Shown here: in pieces, positions 54,218-63,285 of the stretch | Layout of the letters: each line of letters opens with the position of its first letter | Position numbering within the stretch: the first letter of the stretch is position 1 | Assembly: GCA_965531145.1 (NCBI GenBank) | Contig: CBESOE010000005.1 | Span: forward strand, 26,319-90,318 | DNA from: JAQAZP01 sp965531145 | Lineage (GTDB): Bacteria > Acidobacteriota > JAQAZP01 | Direction of reading: 5' to 3' | DNA: 64,000 nt | Program-made: the position numbers and the translations under genes | Notes under the pieces: generated by a model | What the model was told of the DNA's origin: nothing | Seen by the model: the letters and a program-made list of their open reading frames with translations, nothing else | Database searches by the model: none

Positions 54218-54594
54218 GAGGGGCTCACTGGATCGGTAAAGAGGATTACAAGTACATCCTGATTGTAAAAGTGTGTAATTACCACGTCAAGTGCGCCGAA
54301 CATGGGACCATGACCAGCCGTAAAAATTCTGGCGCTTTCCCTCCAGTTTTGAAGATCCACTCATTTCACCCGCCACAATCACGTATTAACCCGCCACTTT
54401 TTCTGTCACCCTCAGAAGAAACCATGGATGTCGACAAATACCCTCACCACCCAGCCCTGTCCCCCCTCGCCAATCAGCACTAAGCCCCCTACGAAAATAT
54501 TCCGATATATATGCAATAGGTAGCGTTAGCCCGTTCCATCACCGGGCTGTGTTCGATCATGGGCGACGGCGTTGTCGCCTCGGAGGGATGTGAG
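54218..54594. other. 377-bp divergent intergenic region
   Basis: It lies between the start of the glycan operon (minus) and the propeller sensor kinase (plus). The half near the operon is AT-rich (TTGTAAAAGTGTGTAATT-like), and another AT patch, TATTCCGATATATATGCAAT, lies near 54500. These probably hold the two promoters, but I found no box pair at consensus spacing. An in-frame ATG at 54559 exists, but the ATG at 54595 has the ribosome site. No gene is recognised. Confidence 0.4.
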
Positions 54595-57500
54595 ATGGCC
54601 GCAATTCAAACTGGACCCACAGGTCTCACCCGGTTGGTGCCGGTGGCGCTGTTCCTGCTGCTCCTTCCCGCCGTTCTGCTGGCCGCCGAGAGCCGCAGTA
54701 TCCGGTTCCACCACTATTCGCCCAGCCAGGGGCTCTCTCAGGAGGCGGTCAACTGTTTACTCCAGGACCAGCACGGGTTCATCTGGATCGGCACCCAGGA
54801 AGGTCTGAACCGCTTTGACGGATACGAGTTCGTGGTCTTCGATCACGATCCGGCTGACGTAGATTCGCTGATTCATCCATTTGTGTGGGCGATCCATGAG
54901 GACGCCGGGGGGATCCTCTGGATCGGCACCGAGGGAGGCCTCGACCGTTACGATCCCGCCGACGGATCCTTCTCCCACTTTCGTCATGATCCCGAAAACC
55001 CGGCCAGCCTGAGCAGCGACCGGGTCCGGGTCATCACCGGAGACCGTGACGGCAGCCTGTGGATCGGTACATTCGACAACGGAGTCAATCATTTCGATCC
55101 GGACGCAGGCACTTTCACCCGTTACCACCATGAGGACGGAAGCTCGAGCCTGAGCAGCGACAACACCCGCTGCATCTACCTCGACCACCAGGACAACCTG
55201 TGGGTGGGGACTGACGGGGGCGGGCTCAACCGCTTGAACAGGGACAGCGGCACGTTCAGTACCTTCAAGCACGATGACGGGAACCCGGACAGCCTGGCCT
55301 ACGACACCGTCCGCAGCATTGTTGAAGACCGCGAGGGCCGGTTGTGGATCGGCACCTACGGCGGTGGAGTCGATGTCCTCGACAGGAAAACCGACGTGTT
55401 CACCCATCATACCCACGATCCCGCAGACCCGAACTCCCTGGGCAACAACCGGGTGCGCTGCGTATTCCAGGACTCCGATGGCGCTATCTGGGTGGCCACC
55501 GACGCCGGGCTCTGCGAATGGCTGCCCGACAATGGTTCTTTTGCCCGGTACCAGCACGACGCCACCAACCCGGCCAGCCTCAGCGATGACCGGGTCAACC
55601 TGGTGTTCGAGGACCAGGGCGGCGTGCTCTGGGTCGGCACCTTCAGTGGCCTCAATACCTGGAACGCTGTCACGGGAAGCTTCGCCCACTACCGTAAGGA
55701 CCCCGGCGCACCAACGCATTTGAGCAGCAACGTGATCTGGGCCCTGCAGGAGGATCTTGACGGGTCACTCTGGATCGGGACCTGGGGCGGCGGCCTCAAT
55801 CGTCTGGCCCTGGACGGTGCGACCTACCAGAATTTTGCCCACGACCCGCAGGATTCGGGCAGCCTGGGTGACAACCGGGTGATGTCACTGCTGGTGGACC
55901 GGCAGGGCCGCCTCTGGGTTGGAACGTTCAGTGGAGGTCTCGACCTCTACAACCGCTCCAGCGGAACATTCATCCACCACCGCCATGATCCGAACGACGA
56001 AAACAGCCTCAGCGGCAACGGGGTGACCTCCATCCGCGAGATGAGCGACGGAAAGATTTGGGTCGGCGTGTTCGGCGGCGGCGTGAACGTGCTGGACCCG
56101 GGAAACGGGGCCATCGAGCACCTGCGCCACGACCCAGAAGACCCGGAGAGCCTGAGCAGCAACCGGGTGCTGGCCATTTTCGAGGATTCCACCGGCCTGA
56201 TCTGGGTCGGCACCGAGAATGCGGGGCTCAACCGGTTCCGGCCGGAAACGGGAAACTTCGTCCGCTACCGCCACGAGGGTGACATCCTGACCAGCCTGAG
56301 CAGCGATTCCGCCTGGTCAATCCAGGAAGACAGCAACGGCAACCTCTGGATCGGCACCCAGGGCGGCGGGCTCAACCGCTGGGACCTGGTGGACCGCGGT
56401 ATGGATCGCCAGATCTTCCACCGCTACACCAGGCGGGACGGCCTGCCCAGTTCGGTGGTCTACGGCATTCTCGAAGACGAAAACGGCCTGCTGTGGATCA
56501 GCAGCAACCGCGGCTTGTCGGCACTGGATCCGGTATCCGGCATCTTCCGCAACTACGAGACGATGCACGGCCTGCAGAGCAACGAGTTCAATTTCGGGGC
56601 GTATCACAAGGGTGCGGACGGCCGGATGTATTTCGGCGGTTCCAACGGGTTTAACATCTTTCACCCCTCGGAGATCACGTCCAACACCCGGATACCGCCG
56701 GTGGCGCTCACCGGTTTCTCGAAGCTGAATCAGCCGGTGGCCCTGCCCCGGTCAGCGGGCGATCTCGCGACGGTGGAGCTGACCCACCGGGACTACTTTG
56801 TGACCTTCACTTTTGCCGCGCTCGATTTCACCGCCCCGAACAAAAACCGCTACCGCTACCGGCTGGAGAGCCTGGGCGACACCTGGATCGACCTCGGCAT
56901 CGTCAACCGCGTCACGCTGAACAACCTCAACCCGGGCAACGACACCCTGCACATCACCGGATCGAACAACGACGGGGTGTGGAACGAGACGGGTATCGCC
57001 CTGCCTCTGCGCGTCATCCCGCCTCCGTGGAGATCCTGGTGGGCTTACTGCCTCTACGCACTGGCACTGGCCCTGGGGGTGTTCGCCTTCACCCGCTCCC
57101 GGGTCCGCAACCTGGAAGCCAAGCAGCGGGCAGTACAGCACGCCCTGGCCGACAGCCAGACCCTGCTCAAGCTGCTCAACCAGATATCCGGGACCCACGG
57201 GGAGGAGCTGTCTCCGGAACAAACCGTGGAACGGGTTGTCCGCACCATCGGCGAACACTTCACCGAACTGCGTATCACCTACGCCACGATCGATTCCGGC
57301 GGCAGGTTAACCGTCCAGCATTCACTGGCCCCGCCGGGAAAGGCCGGCGCCGGAGCGGACAGCCTGGATCTGGGCGGCGCGTCGGACTACCTGGCAGCGC
57401 TGGACCGCAAGGAACCGGTGATCTGCAGCGACATCAGGTCAGAGACGTGCTTCGGCGGCTTGCGGGACGTCCTGGCCAATAAGGGTGTGGGCGCCTTTGT

Positions 57501-58323
57501 CCACCTGCCGGTTCATCACTCGGAGGAGATCCGCGGCCTGTTGATGTTCGAGTCCCCGGCCCCGAGATCCTGGAGCGGCGACGAGATCATCAACATGACC
57601 GAGGCCTCGCAGTTTCTCACCGTGACGATCAAGAATGCATTCATCGACCGCAACCGCATGGAAATCGAACGGCGCACCGCCGCGTCGCTGCGTGAGAAGG
57701 AGGCCCTGCTCAAGGAGATCCACCACCGGGTGAAGAACAACCTGCAGGTGATTCACAGTCTGCTCAGCCTGCAGTCCGACCAGCTCAACGACGACCGGGC
57801 CATTGAGATCTTCGGCATGACCCAGAACCGGATCAACTCCATGGCCCTGATCCACGACCAGCTTTACCACTCCGACGAGCTGGCCTGGATCGACTTCGAA
57901 CAGTATGCCGATTCCCTGGTGAGCAGTATCGTACACTCCTACGCCACGGGTGAGCAGGCCGTGGAAACGGTGATGGATATCGGCGACATACGCCTCGACC
58001 TCGACACCGCCATCCCCTGCGGTCTGATCGTCAACGAACTTGTCTCCAACGCCTTCAAGTATGCCTTCTCGGACGGCCGGGAAGGGAAGATCACGGTGGG
58101 CATGAAACAGAACGGGGATGGCCTGGGTGTTCTCCGGGTAGTGGACAATGGTGTGGGTATTCCCGAGGACCTGGACATCAGCGACACGGAATCCATGGGC
58201 ATGCAGCTGGTCCACATTTTCTCCGAACAACTGGAAGGTGAAATTCAGATGGATCGCGACAACGGCACATCGTTCGCCATCACCTTCCCTCTGCAGCAAG
58301 TCGCACGAGGTGAAGGACGATGA
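54595..58323 (+). CDS. Propeller sensor histidine kinase (Reg_prop, Y_Y_Y, GAF, HisKA_2)
   Basis: A 1242-residue hybrid-type sensor started at the ATG at 54595 (GGAGGG 7 bases upstream). It has a signal peptide at residues about 10-32, then about fourteen Reg_prop units (about 35-700), a Y_Y_Y domain (about 730-805), one transmembrane helix (about 809-830), a cytoplasmic GAF domain (about 865-1018), a HisKA_2 phosphoacceptor (E-I-H-H-R-V-K-N-N-L-Q, acceptor His1044) and an HATPase (N-E-L-V-S-N-A-F-K-Y, V-V-D-N-G-V-G-I-P). It is a sister of the SpoIIE-linked sensor at 35304. HisKA_2 kinases usually phosphorylate separate response regulators; the next gene, overlapping by 4 bases (ATGA), begins with a receiver domain. 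The ligand is probably an extracellular carbohydrate-type signal, by analogy with Bacteroides sensors only. Confidence 0.94.
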   Translation: MAAIQTGPTGLTRLVPVALFLLLLPAVLLAAESRSIRFHHYSPSQGLSQEAVNCLLQDQHGFIWIGTQEGLNRFDGYEFVVFDHDPADVDSLIHPFVWAIHEDAGGILWIGTEGGLDRYDPADGSFSHFRHDPENPASLSSDRVRVITGDRDGSLWIGTFDNGVNHFDPDAGTFTRYHHEDGSSSLSSDNTRCIYLDHQDNLWVGTDGGGLNRLNRDSGTFSTFKHDDGNPDSLAYDTVRSIVEDREGRLWIGTYGGGVDVLDRKTDVFTHHTHDPADPNSLGNNRVRCVFQDSDGAIWVATDAGLCEWLPDNGSFARYQHDATNPASLSDDRVNLVFEDQGGVLWVGTFSGLNTWNAVTGSFAHYRKDPGAPTHLSSNVIWALQEDLDGSLWIGTWGGGLNRLALDGATYQNFAHDPQDSGSLGDNRVMSLLVDRQGRLWVGTFSGGLDLYNRSSGTFIHHRHDPNDENSLSGNGVTSIREMSDGKIWVGVFGGGVNVLDPGNGAIEHLRHDPEDPESLSSNRVLAIFEDSTGLIWVGTENAGLNRFRPETGNFVRYRHEGDILTSLSSDSAWSIQEDSNGNLWIGTQGGGLNRWDLVDRGMDRQIFHRYTRRDGLPSSVVYGILEDENGLLWISSNRGLSALDPVSGIFRNYETMHGLQSNEFNFGAYHKGADGRMYFGGSNGFNIFHPSEITSNTRIPPVALTGFSKLNQPVALPRSAGDLATVELTHRDYFVTFTFAALDFTAPNKNRYRYRLESLGDTWIDLGIVNRVTLNNLNPGNDTLHITGSNNDGVWNETGIALPLRVIPPPWRSWWAYCLYALALALGVFAFTRSRVRNLEAKQRAVQHALADSQTLLKLLNQISGTHGEELSPEQTVERVVRTIGEHFTELRITYATIDSGGRLTVQHSLAPPGKAGAGADSLDLGGASDYLAALDRKEPVICSDIRSETCFGGLRDVLANKGVGAFVHLPVHHSEEIRGLLMFESPAPRSWSGDEIINMTEASQFLTVTIKNAFIDRNRMEIERRTAASLREKEALLKEIHHRVKNNLQVIHSLLSLQSDQLNDDRAIEIFGMTQNRINSMALIHDQLYHSDELAWIDFEQYADSLVSSIVHSYATGEQAVETVMDIGDIRLDLDTAIPCGLIVNELVSNAFKYAFSDGREGKITVGMKQNGDGLGVLRVVDNGVGIPEDLDISDTESMGMQLVHIFSEQLEGEIQMDRDNGTSFAITFPLQQVARGEGR

Positions 58324-60203
58324 CCAGCAAGCGAATCCTGGTGGTTGAGGACGAGCGGCTCATTGCCCACAACCTGAAAAAGATCCTCGAGCAAACGGGA
58401 TACGAAGTCCCGGCCTCGGTGGCCTATGCCGAAGAAGCGGTAGAGCTGGCCGCCAACGGCGGTCTGGACCTGGTGCTGATGGACGTGCGGCTGAAGGGCA
58501 AGATGGACGGGATCGAGGCGGCGGAGATCATCGTCGGCCGCTACCACATCCCCGTGGTCTTCCTCACCTCGTACACCGACGAGTCGAACCTCAAGCGGGC
58601 CGCGGCCACCCACTCGTACGGCTACCTGCTCAAGCCCTTCCAGGCCAAACCGCTGCAGATCGCCATCGAGATGGCGCTCTCCAAACACGAAATGGAGAAA
58701 CAGCTCCAGGAACGGGAACAGTGGCTCGACGCCACCCTGGGCAGCATTGCCGACGGTGTGCTGGCCACCGACCAGGAGCAAAAAGTCCTCTTTGTCAACC
58801 GGGCGGCGGAACGGCTCACCGGCTGGTCACGGGAGGAGGCCGAGGGCCGGGACCTGGACGCCGTGCTGGCCCTGACCGACGAGCGCCGGTCACCCCGACG
58901 GTTCTTCGCCATCGAGGATGTCATGGAAAAGGGCGAGACGCTGGTGGTGCAGGAACCGGTCTATCTCGATACCCGCGGCGGCGACCCGCTGAGCATCCAC
59001 CTCATCGTCTCGCCGCTACGTGACCGGGCCGGCGAACCGCGGGGGGCGGTGGTGGCCTTCCAGGATGTCTCAGAGCTCAAGGCGCTGGAGAGCCGTCTCC
59101 GTCAGACCCAGAAGGCCCAGGCCCTCTCAACCCTGGCCAGCGGCGTGGCTCACGATTTCAACAACCTCCTTTCGGCGATCAACGGCTACACCGAGCTGGC
59201 CATTGCCAGCGCCCCGGCGGAAGGAAAGTTTCGCGACCATCTCAATCAGGTGACCACCGCCGCCACCCGGGCCTCCGACCTGGTGGGCCAGATCCTCGCC
59301 TTCAGCCGCCAGACCGAACAGACCCCGGTTTCGGGACCGATCCACCCGGTGATCAGGGAAGCCCTGAAGTTGCTCACCGCCTCGCTACCGGCGACCATCG
59401 AGATCGTCACCGATATCGACGAGTTCTGTGGGCCGGTGCTGGCCGATCCCACCCGCATCCACCAGGTGCTGATGAATCTCTGCACCAACGCCTACCACGC
59501 CATGCGCGACAGCGGCGGGACGCTTACCGTACAGCTGGCCCGGCACGGCACGCAGACCATCCGGCTGACGGTGGCGGACACCGGCAGTGGCATGGACGAA
59601 GAAACGTTGAGCCGGGTCTTCGACCCCTACTTCACCACCAAGCCGGTGGGTGAAGGCACCGGCCTGGGGCTCTCGGTGGTCCAGGGGATCGTGACCAACT
59701 GCGGCGGCGGGATCCGCATCGAAAGCGAGCCCGGCGCCGGAACCACCATCCGGGTGGATTTCCCGGTGGACCAGACCAGTGTCGCCCTCACGTCGGCCGA
59801 TACTCCGGAGTCGGTGGAAACCAGCCGCGGAGAGCGAATCCTCTTTGTGGACGACGAGGCGCTGGTGGCCGATGCCATGGGCCAGCTGCTGGAGGAGTTC
59901 GGCTACCGTGTGGAGTGCCGCACAAACAGCGTCGAGGCGCTGAGGGAGTTCGGGGAGCATCTTGAGGACCTCGACATGGTGATCACCGACCAGACCATGC
60001 CGGGGATGAGCGGAGAGGAATTCGCCGCCGCGCTGCTGGAGATTCGAAAGGATTTGCCGGTGATCCTGTCCACCGGAGACGGGGAGGCTCTGGGGGCCGA
60101 CGAGGCCCGGGCCGCCGGGTTCCAGGACGTGATCCGCAAGCCGCTGAGCATCAAGAAGATCCGCCAGGTCATCGACGGCGTCTTCGCCGCCCGTACGCCG
60201 TAG
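58320..60203 (+). CDS. Hybrid REC-PAS-histidine kinase-REC protein
   Basis: A 627-residue cytosolic protein. REC1 (about 3-120) has the acceptor Asp55 in L-V-L-M-D-V-R-L and K-P-F; PAS is about 140-255; HisKA has His278 in G-V-A-H-D-F-N-N-L-L-S; HATPase is about 390-500 (N-A-Y-H, D-T-G-S-G-M-D, G-T-G-L-G-L-S); REC2 (about 508-627) has Asp557 in V-I-T-D-Q-T-M-P-G. The order REC-kinase-REC fits a phosphorelay in which the upstream propeller kinase phosphorylates REC1. There is no DNA-binding output, so the signal must pass to another protein; none is visible in the window. It overlaps the sensor kinase by 4 bases. Confidence 0.93.
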   Translation: MTSKRILVVEDERLIAHNLKKILEQTGYEVPASVAYAEEAVELAANGGLDLVLMDVRLKGKMDGIEAAEIIVGRYHIPVVFLTSYTDESNLKRAAATHSYGYLLKPFQAKPLQIAIEMALSKHEMEKQLQEREQWLDATLGSIADGVLATDQEQKVLFVNRAAERLTGWSREEAEGRDLDAVLALTDERRSPRRFFAIEDVMEKGETLVVQEPVYLDTRGGDPLSIHLIVSPLRDRAGEPRGAVVAFQDVSELKALESRLRQTQKAQALSTLASGVAHDFNNLLSAINGYTELAIASAPAEGKFRDHLNQVTTAATRASDLVGQILAFSRQTEQTPVSGPIHPVIREALKLLTASLPATIEIVTDIDEFCGPVLADPTRIHQVLMNLCTNAYHAMRDSGGTLTVQLARHGTQTIRLTVADTGSGMDEETLSRVFDPYFTTKPVGEGTGLGLSVVQGIVTNCGGGIRIESEPGAGTTIRVDFPVDQTSVALTSADTPESVETSRGERILFVDDEALVADAMGQLLEEFGYRVECRTNSVEALREFGEHLEDLDMVITDQTMPGMSGEEFAAALLEIRKDLPVILSTGDGEALGADEARAAGFQDVIRKPLSIKKIRQVIDGVFAARTP

Positions 60204-60220
60204 GCTAGCCTGTCTTCAAT

Positions 60221-60259
60221 TGTCCTTGCGATGAATGGGCCAAACTGTCATTGCGAGGA
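60221..60259. repeat. Imperfect direct repeat TGTC(C/A)TTGCGA(T/G)GA
   Basis: Two 14-base copies at 60221-60234 and 60246-60259, matching at 12 of 14 positions, between the convergent hybrid kinase and kynureninase genes. The second resembles the dispersed T-G-T-C-A-T-T-G-C-G-A-G-G-A-G repeat found in many proteobacterial genomes, so this may be a degraded copy of a genome-wide repeat element. Confidence 0.35.
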
Positions 60260-60263
60260 GCAT

Positions 60264-61460
60264 TTACCTCCTCAGCGACGTCACCGCACCGGCGAGGATA
60301 TCCATCGCCTGGTTCAGCTGGCGGTCTGAAAGGTAGGGTGCCGGCCCCAGGCGAAGCATCTCCCCCCGGTGGTCGGTGAGCACGTCCTCTTCACGCAGTG
60401 CGGAACAGAGGTCCGCCGCGGCGGGGCTGCGCAGGGTGAGGAAACCGGCGGTCCGTTCCAGCGGCGCCTCCCGGTCACGGCTGATCAGCGCCGGGTCGGC
60501 ATCCAGTTCATCGAAGCGGCGGGCCAGCATGGCGATCTGCCTTTGACTCACCTGGCGCAACAGTTCGGGGGTCAGCCCCTCTTCCTCGAAGAAGTCAAAG
60601 ACCTCGGATGCCCGGTAGTGACTGGTGGGGTCGTAGGTGGAGCCGGCAAAAAGCCCCGGCCCCTGGCCGTAGGCCACCCGGCCGTCCCCCGCCGGCCCGG
60701 CAAGGACGTCGAATTCGCTGAACCAGCCGGTGACCACCGGCCGCAGACCGCTGTCCGGCGGAAAACGCAGGAAGCAGTTCCCCTCCCCCATCTGGCAATA
60801 CTTGTAGCCGCCGCCCACCACAAAGGACTGCTCCAGCCCTTTGCCGGGCACTGAAAAAGGCACCACGTTGAGCGCGTGGTAGACATCCACCAGCAGACTG
60901 ACGCCCTCCCGCTCACAGGCATTGGCCACCCGGACCAGGCCGGGGACGATCCGCGAGTTGCGGAAGAGCACGGCTGAGACCAGTACCGCCGAAGTCCGCT
61001 GGTCCACTTCGCCGGCCAGCCGTTCGGCCAGCGTGTCTGCATCCCCCGCCGGCACCTTGACCAACTCCACCCCCTCCTCGGCCAGCCGGTCAAGCTGGCG
61101 CCGGATGGTGTGGAACTCGCCATCGGTGGTGACCAGCCGCGGCCGCTCGGCCAGGGGCATGGCGGAAAGGAAACGGACCACCAGGTCGTGGGTGTTCTGC
61201 GCCAGGGCGATGTGGCCGTTGCGGTCGTCCAGCAGGCGGGCAAACCCCTGCCGCACCCGATCGGCCCGGGCAAAAGCCCGTTCCCACTTCTCGTCAGCCA
61301 GCTCCGCCGCGTCGAGCCAGGCCTGCTGCTGGCCCTGAAACCCGCGGTCGGGCCAGGCCTGGTGCGAGTGACCGGTGAGCAGCAGCCGGTCGGCCACCCG
61401 GAACTTCGAGTAGTGCCGGGCCAGCGGATTGGGGTGTTGGGCGGTTTCTGAGGGCTTCAC
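60264..61460 (-). CDS. kynU: Kynureninase
   Basis: A 398-residue PLP enzyme that cleaves L-kynurenine to anthranilate and alanine. The start is the GTG at 61460, 7 bases after the TDO stop (GAGG upstream). Family features: a substrate-site N-terminus (L-L-T-G-H-S-H-Q-A-W), a D-x-Y-H-A pattern (V-D-V-Y-H-A-L-N-V-V-P-F), the PLP lysine in V-G-G-G-Y-K-Y-C-Q-M-G-E-G-N, and V-T-G-W-F-S-E-F. Length is normal for bacterial KynU. It overlaps no other gene and follows tdo, giving a tryptophan-to-anthranilate route; the kynurenine formamidase normally between them is not in the window. Confidence 0.9.
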   Translation of the reverse strand: MKPSETAQHPNPLARHYSKFRVADRLLLTGHSHQAWPDRGFQGQQQAWLDAAELADEKWERAFARADRVRQGFARLLDDRNGHIALAQNTHDLVVRFLSAMPLAERPRLVTTDGEFHTIRRQLDRLAEEGVELVKVPAGDADTLAERLAGEVDQRTSAVLVSAVLFRNSRIVPGLVRVANACEREGVSLLVDVYHALNVVPFSVPGKGLEQSFVVGGGYKYCQMGEGNCFLRFPPDSGLRPVVTGWFSEFDVLAGPAGDGRVAYGQGPGLFAGSTYDPTSHYRASEVFDFFEEEGLTPELLRQVSQRQIAMLARRFDELDADPALISRDREAPLERTAGFLTLRSPAAADLCSALREEDVLTDHRGEMLRLGPAPYLSDRQLNQAMDILAGAVTSLRR

Positions 61461-61467
61461 GGGTACC

Positions 61468-62250
61468 TCACAGTTCCGAGCGGATGGCCCAGAGGTCGGG
61501 AAAGAGCGGCTGAAACAGCGTGGACGCCAGGTAGTGAACACCGGAGGATCCGCCGGTGCCGCTCTTCGAACCGATGGTCCGCTCCACCATCTTCACGTGG
61601 CGGTAGCGCCACTCCTGGAGCCCCTCGTCCAGATCGAGCACCTGGTCGCAGATCACCGCCAGGGCGGGCTGCTGGCGATAGACATCCACCAGTACCGCCT
61701 GCAGCGCGGGGGACGGTTCAAGGGGGCGAGTCACGTCGCGGCCAAGATCTTCCCCGGGCACGCTCACCCCCTGGCCCGCCAGGAAGGCCAGAAAGCCGTC
61801 CCAGAGTGTGGGGCTGGTGAACCGCTGCCCCAGCATCTCCCGCCCCGTTGACCCCTCGGGGAAGCGCTGCAGCACACCGGGGTCTTTCTTGCCCAGCGCG
61901 AACTCCAGCGCCCGGAACTGGTACGACTGGAACCCGGAGGCCGATTCGAGATTCGTGCGGAAGGAGAGAAACTCCAGCGGGGTCAGGGTCTCCAGCACGT
62001 CCACCTGGCCCACCATGGTCTTCAGGATGGTCAGGATCCGGTTCAGGGTGTGCCCGGCGCGGGGCGCGTCCCCGGGCCGGAACAGCCGGTCCAGGTGATC
62101 AACCTCGTGAAGCAGCTGTTTGAACCAGAGTTCGTAGACCTGGTGGATGACGATGAACAACATCTCGTCGTGCTCGGGGCCGGCGGACTTCTGCTGCTGC
62201 AGCGACAGCAGTTGATCGATTTTCAAATAGTCCGAGTAGGTCAGGGCCAT
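61468..62250 (-). CDS. kynA: Tryptophan 2,3-dioxygenase
   Basis: A 260-residue heme enzyme, first step of the kynurenine pathway. I start at the ATG at 62250 (GGAG upstream; the preceding TTG is not needed). Family motifs: D-E-M-L-F-I-V-I-H-Q-V-Y-E-L-W-F-K, L-T-P-L-E-F-L-S-F-R-T, S-G-F-Q-S-Y-Q-F-R-A-L-E, and the distal R-H-V-K-M-V-E-R-T-I-G-x-K-x-G-T-G-G with the heme His and substrate-loop glycines. Length is typical of bacterial TDO. It is divergent from the mtgA-like gene with a 71-bp gap that holds both promoters; kynU follows 7 bases downstream. Confidence 0.94.
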   Translation of the reverse strand: MALTYSDYLKIDQLLSLQQQKSAGPEHDEMLFIVIHQVYELWFKQLLHEVDHLDRLFRPGDAPRAGHTLNRILTILKTMVGQVDVLETLTPLEFLSFRTNLESASGFQSYQFRALEFALGKKDPGVLQRFPEGSTGREMLGQRFTSPTLWDGFLAFLAGQGVSVPGEDLGRDVTRPLEPSPALQAVLVDVYRQQPALAVICDQVLDLDEGLQEWRYRHVKMVERTIGSKSGTGGSSGVHYLASTLFQPLFPDLWAIRSEL

Positions 62251-62321
62251 GGGCAATCTCCGCAGTGTGAGGTTCTTTACTGAAACGCTATCCTTCTATT
62301 CTCTCATTCTTTTACTTTAGA

Positions 62322-63089
62322 ATGCACCCCATGGGCACCAGCAGGAAAACAAAAAAACGGAAGCGGAAGTCCAGCAAAAAACCGGGCTGCCTGGCCCGGA
62401 TGGCCCGATTGACGTTCAAACTGTTCGCCCTGGCCGTATCAGCCGCCGCCGTTCTGGCCGGGTGGTGGTATCTCACCTGGCCCGACGTGGGTTCGTTAGC
62501 GCACCAGGAGCCGGAGACCACGGCATTCATCGAACAGAGCCGCGAGAAGAACGGCCCTTCGGCCGTGCGCTGGGCACCGGTTCCCGGCGCGGCCATATCC
62601 GATCACCTGCGGGTGGCGGTGCTGGTGTCGGAGGACATCGGGTTCTTTGACCACAAGGGGTTTGCCGGTGAAGAGATCAGGGCGGCTATCGAGGACTCCA
62701 TCACAAAGAAAAAACCGCTGCGCGGCGCCTCCACCATCACCCAGCAGCTGGCCAAGAACCTCTGGCTCTCCCCGTCCCGCAACCCGTTGCGCAAATTGCG
62801 CGAGGCGCTGCTCACCCTGGACCTGGAACGGCGGCTGACCAAGGAGCAGATCCTCGATCTCTACCTCAACACGGCCGAATTCGGTCCGGCCATCTTCGGC
62901 GCCGAGGCGGCGGCCAGACACTTCTTCGGCAAACCGGCGGCGGATCTGTCGGCCGCTGAGGCGGCCGGCCTGGCCGCCGATCTCTCCCGGCCGTCACAGT
63001 GGCACCCCGGCTGCGGCAGCTCCTATTACCAGAAGCACGTGGCCACCATCCGGCAACGGATGAAGAAGGCACGAGGCCTGCCGTTCTGA
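62322..63089 (+). CDS. mtgA: Monofunctional biosynthetic peptidoglycan transglycosylase
   Basis: A 255-residue protein (or 252 from the ATG at 62331). A basic N-terminus (K-K-R-K-R-K-S-S-K-K) precedes one membrane helix (about 30-50), then a GT51 domain: V-S-E-D-I-G-F-F-D-H-K-G (catalytic Glu), R-G-A-S-T-I-T-Q-Q-L-A-K-N-L-W-L-S, R-K-L-R-E-A, and L-D-L-Y-L-N-T-A-E-F-G-P-A-I-F-G-A-E-A. It polymerises lipid II into glycan strands and lacks a transpeptidase domain. It is monocistronic, and its stop codon lies in a hairpin. Confidence 0.93.
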   Translation: MHPMGTSRKTKKRKRKSSKKPGCLARMARLTFKLFALAVSAAAVLAGWWYLTWPDVGSLAHQEPETTAFIEQSREKNGPSAVRWAPVPGAAISDHLRVAVLVSEDIGFFDHKGFAGEEIRAAIEDSITKKKPLRGASTITQQLAKNLWLSPSRNPLRKLREALLTLDLERRLTKEQILDLYLNTAEFGPAIFGAEAAARHFFGKPAADLSAAEAAGLAADLSRPSQWHPGCGSSYYQKHVATIRQRMKKARGLPF

Positions 63090-63104
63090 TCCAGCGGTGG
63101 ATCA
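63087..63104. terminator. Short inverted repeat including the mtgA stop codon
   Basis: TGATCCA (63087-63093) and TGGATCA (63098-63104) form a 7-bp stem with a 4-base loop between convergent genes. No T-run follows, so termination function is uncertain. Confidence 0.35.
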
Positions 63105-63141
63105 TACCCCTGACGGGGCGGTCTCCTGATCCTGCTCCACC

Positions 63142-63285
63142 TTACTGAACCGGGCCAGGAATGAGTAAACCACCGGCACCAGCACCCGGGGTAATCCCGA
63201 AAAACACAATAACACCGCTCTTCTCTCCCTCGATCAGGGCCTCGCGCAGCGCTTCGAGCTCTGCCCTGTCGGCCTTCTCGCTCAT
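63142..63285 (-). CDS. 47-residue ORF with ParD-like C-terminal segment
   Basis: A small ORF whose ATG overlaps the stop of the ParE-like gene (ATGA), so it is likely translated by coupling. The first half, E-L-E-A-L-R-E-A-L-I-E-G-E-K-S-G, looks like the C-terminal antitoxin helix of ParD/CC2985-type antitoxins. The second half (V-I-V-F-F-G-I-T-P-G-A-G-A-G-G-L-L) is unrelated and Gly-rich. No ribbon-helix-helix domain precedes it. It may be a remnant of a second antitoxin, truncated at both ends, or a short modulator of the toxin. Too short for firm assignment. Confidence 0.5.
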   Translation of the reverse strand: MSEKADRAELEALREALIEGEKSGVIVFFGITPGAGAGGLLIPGPVQ

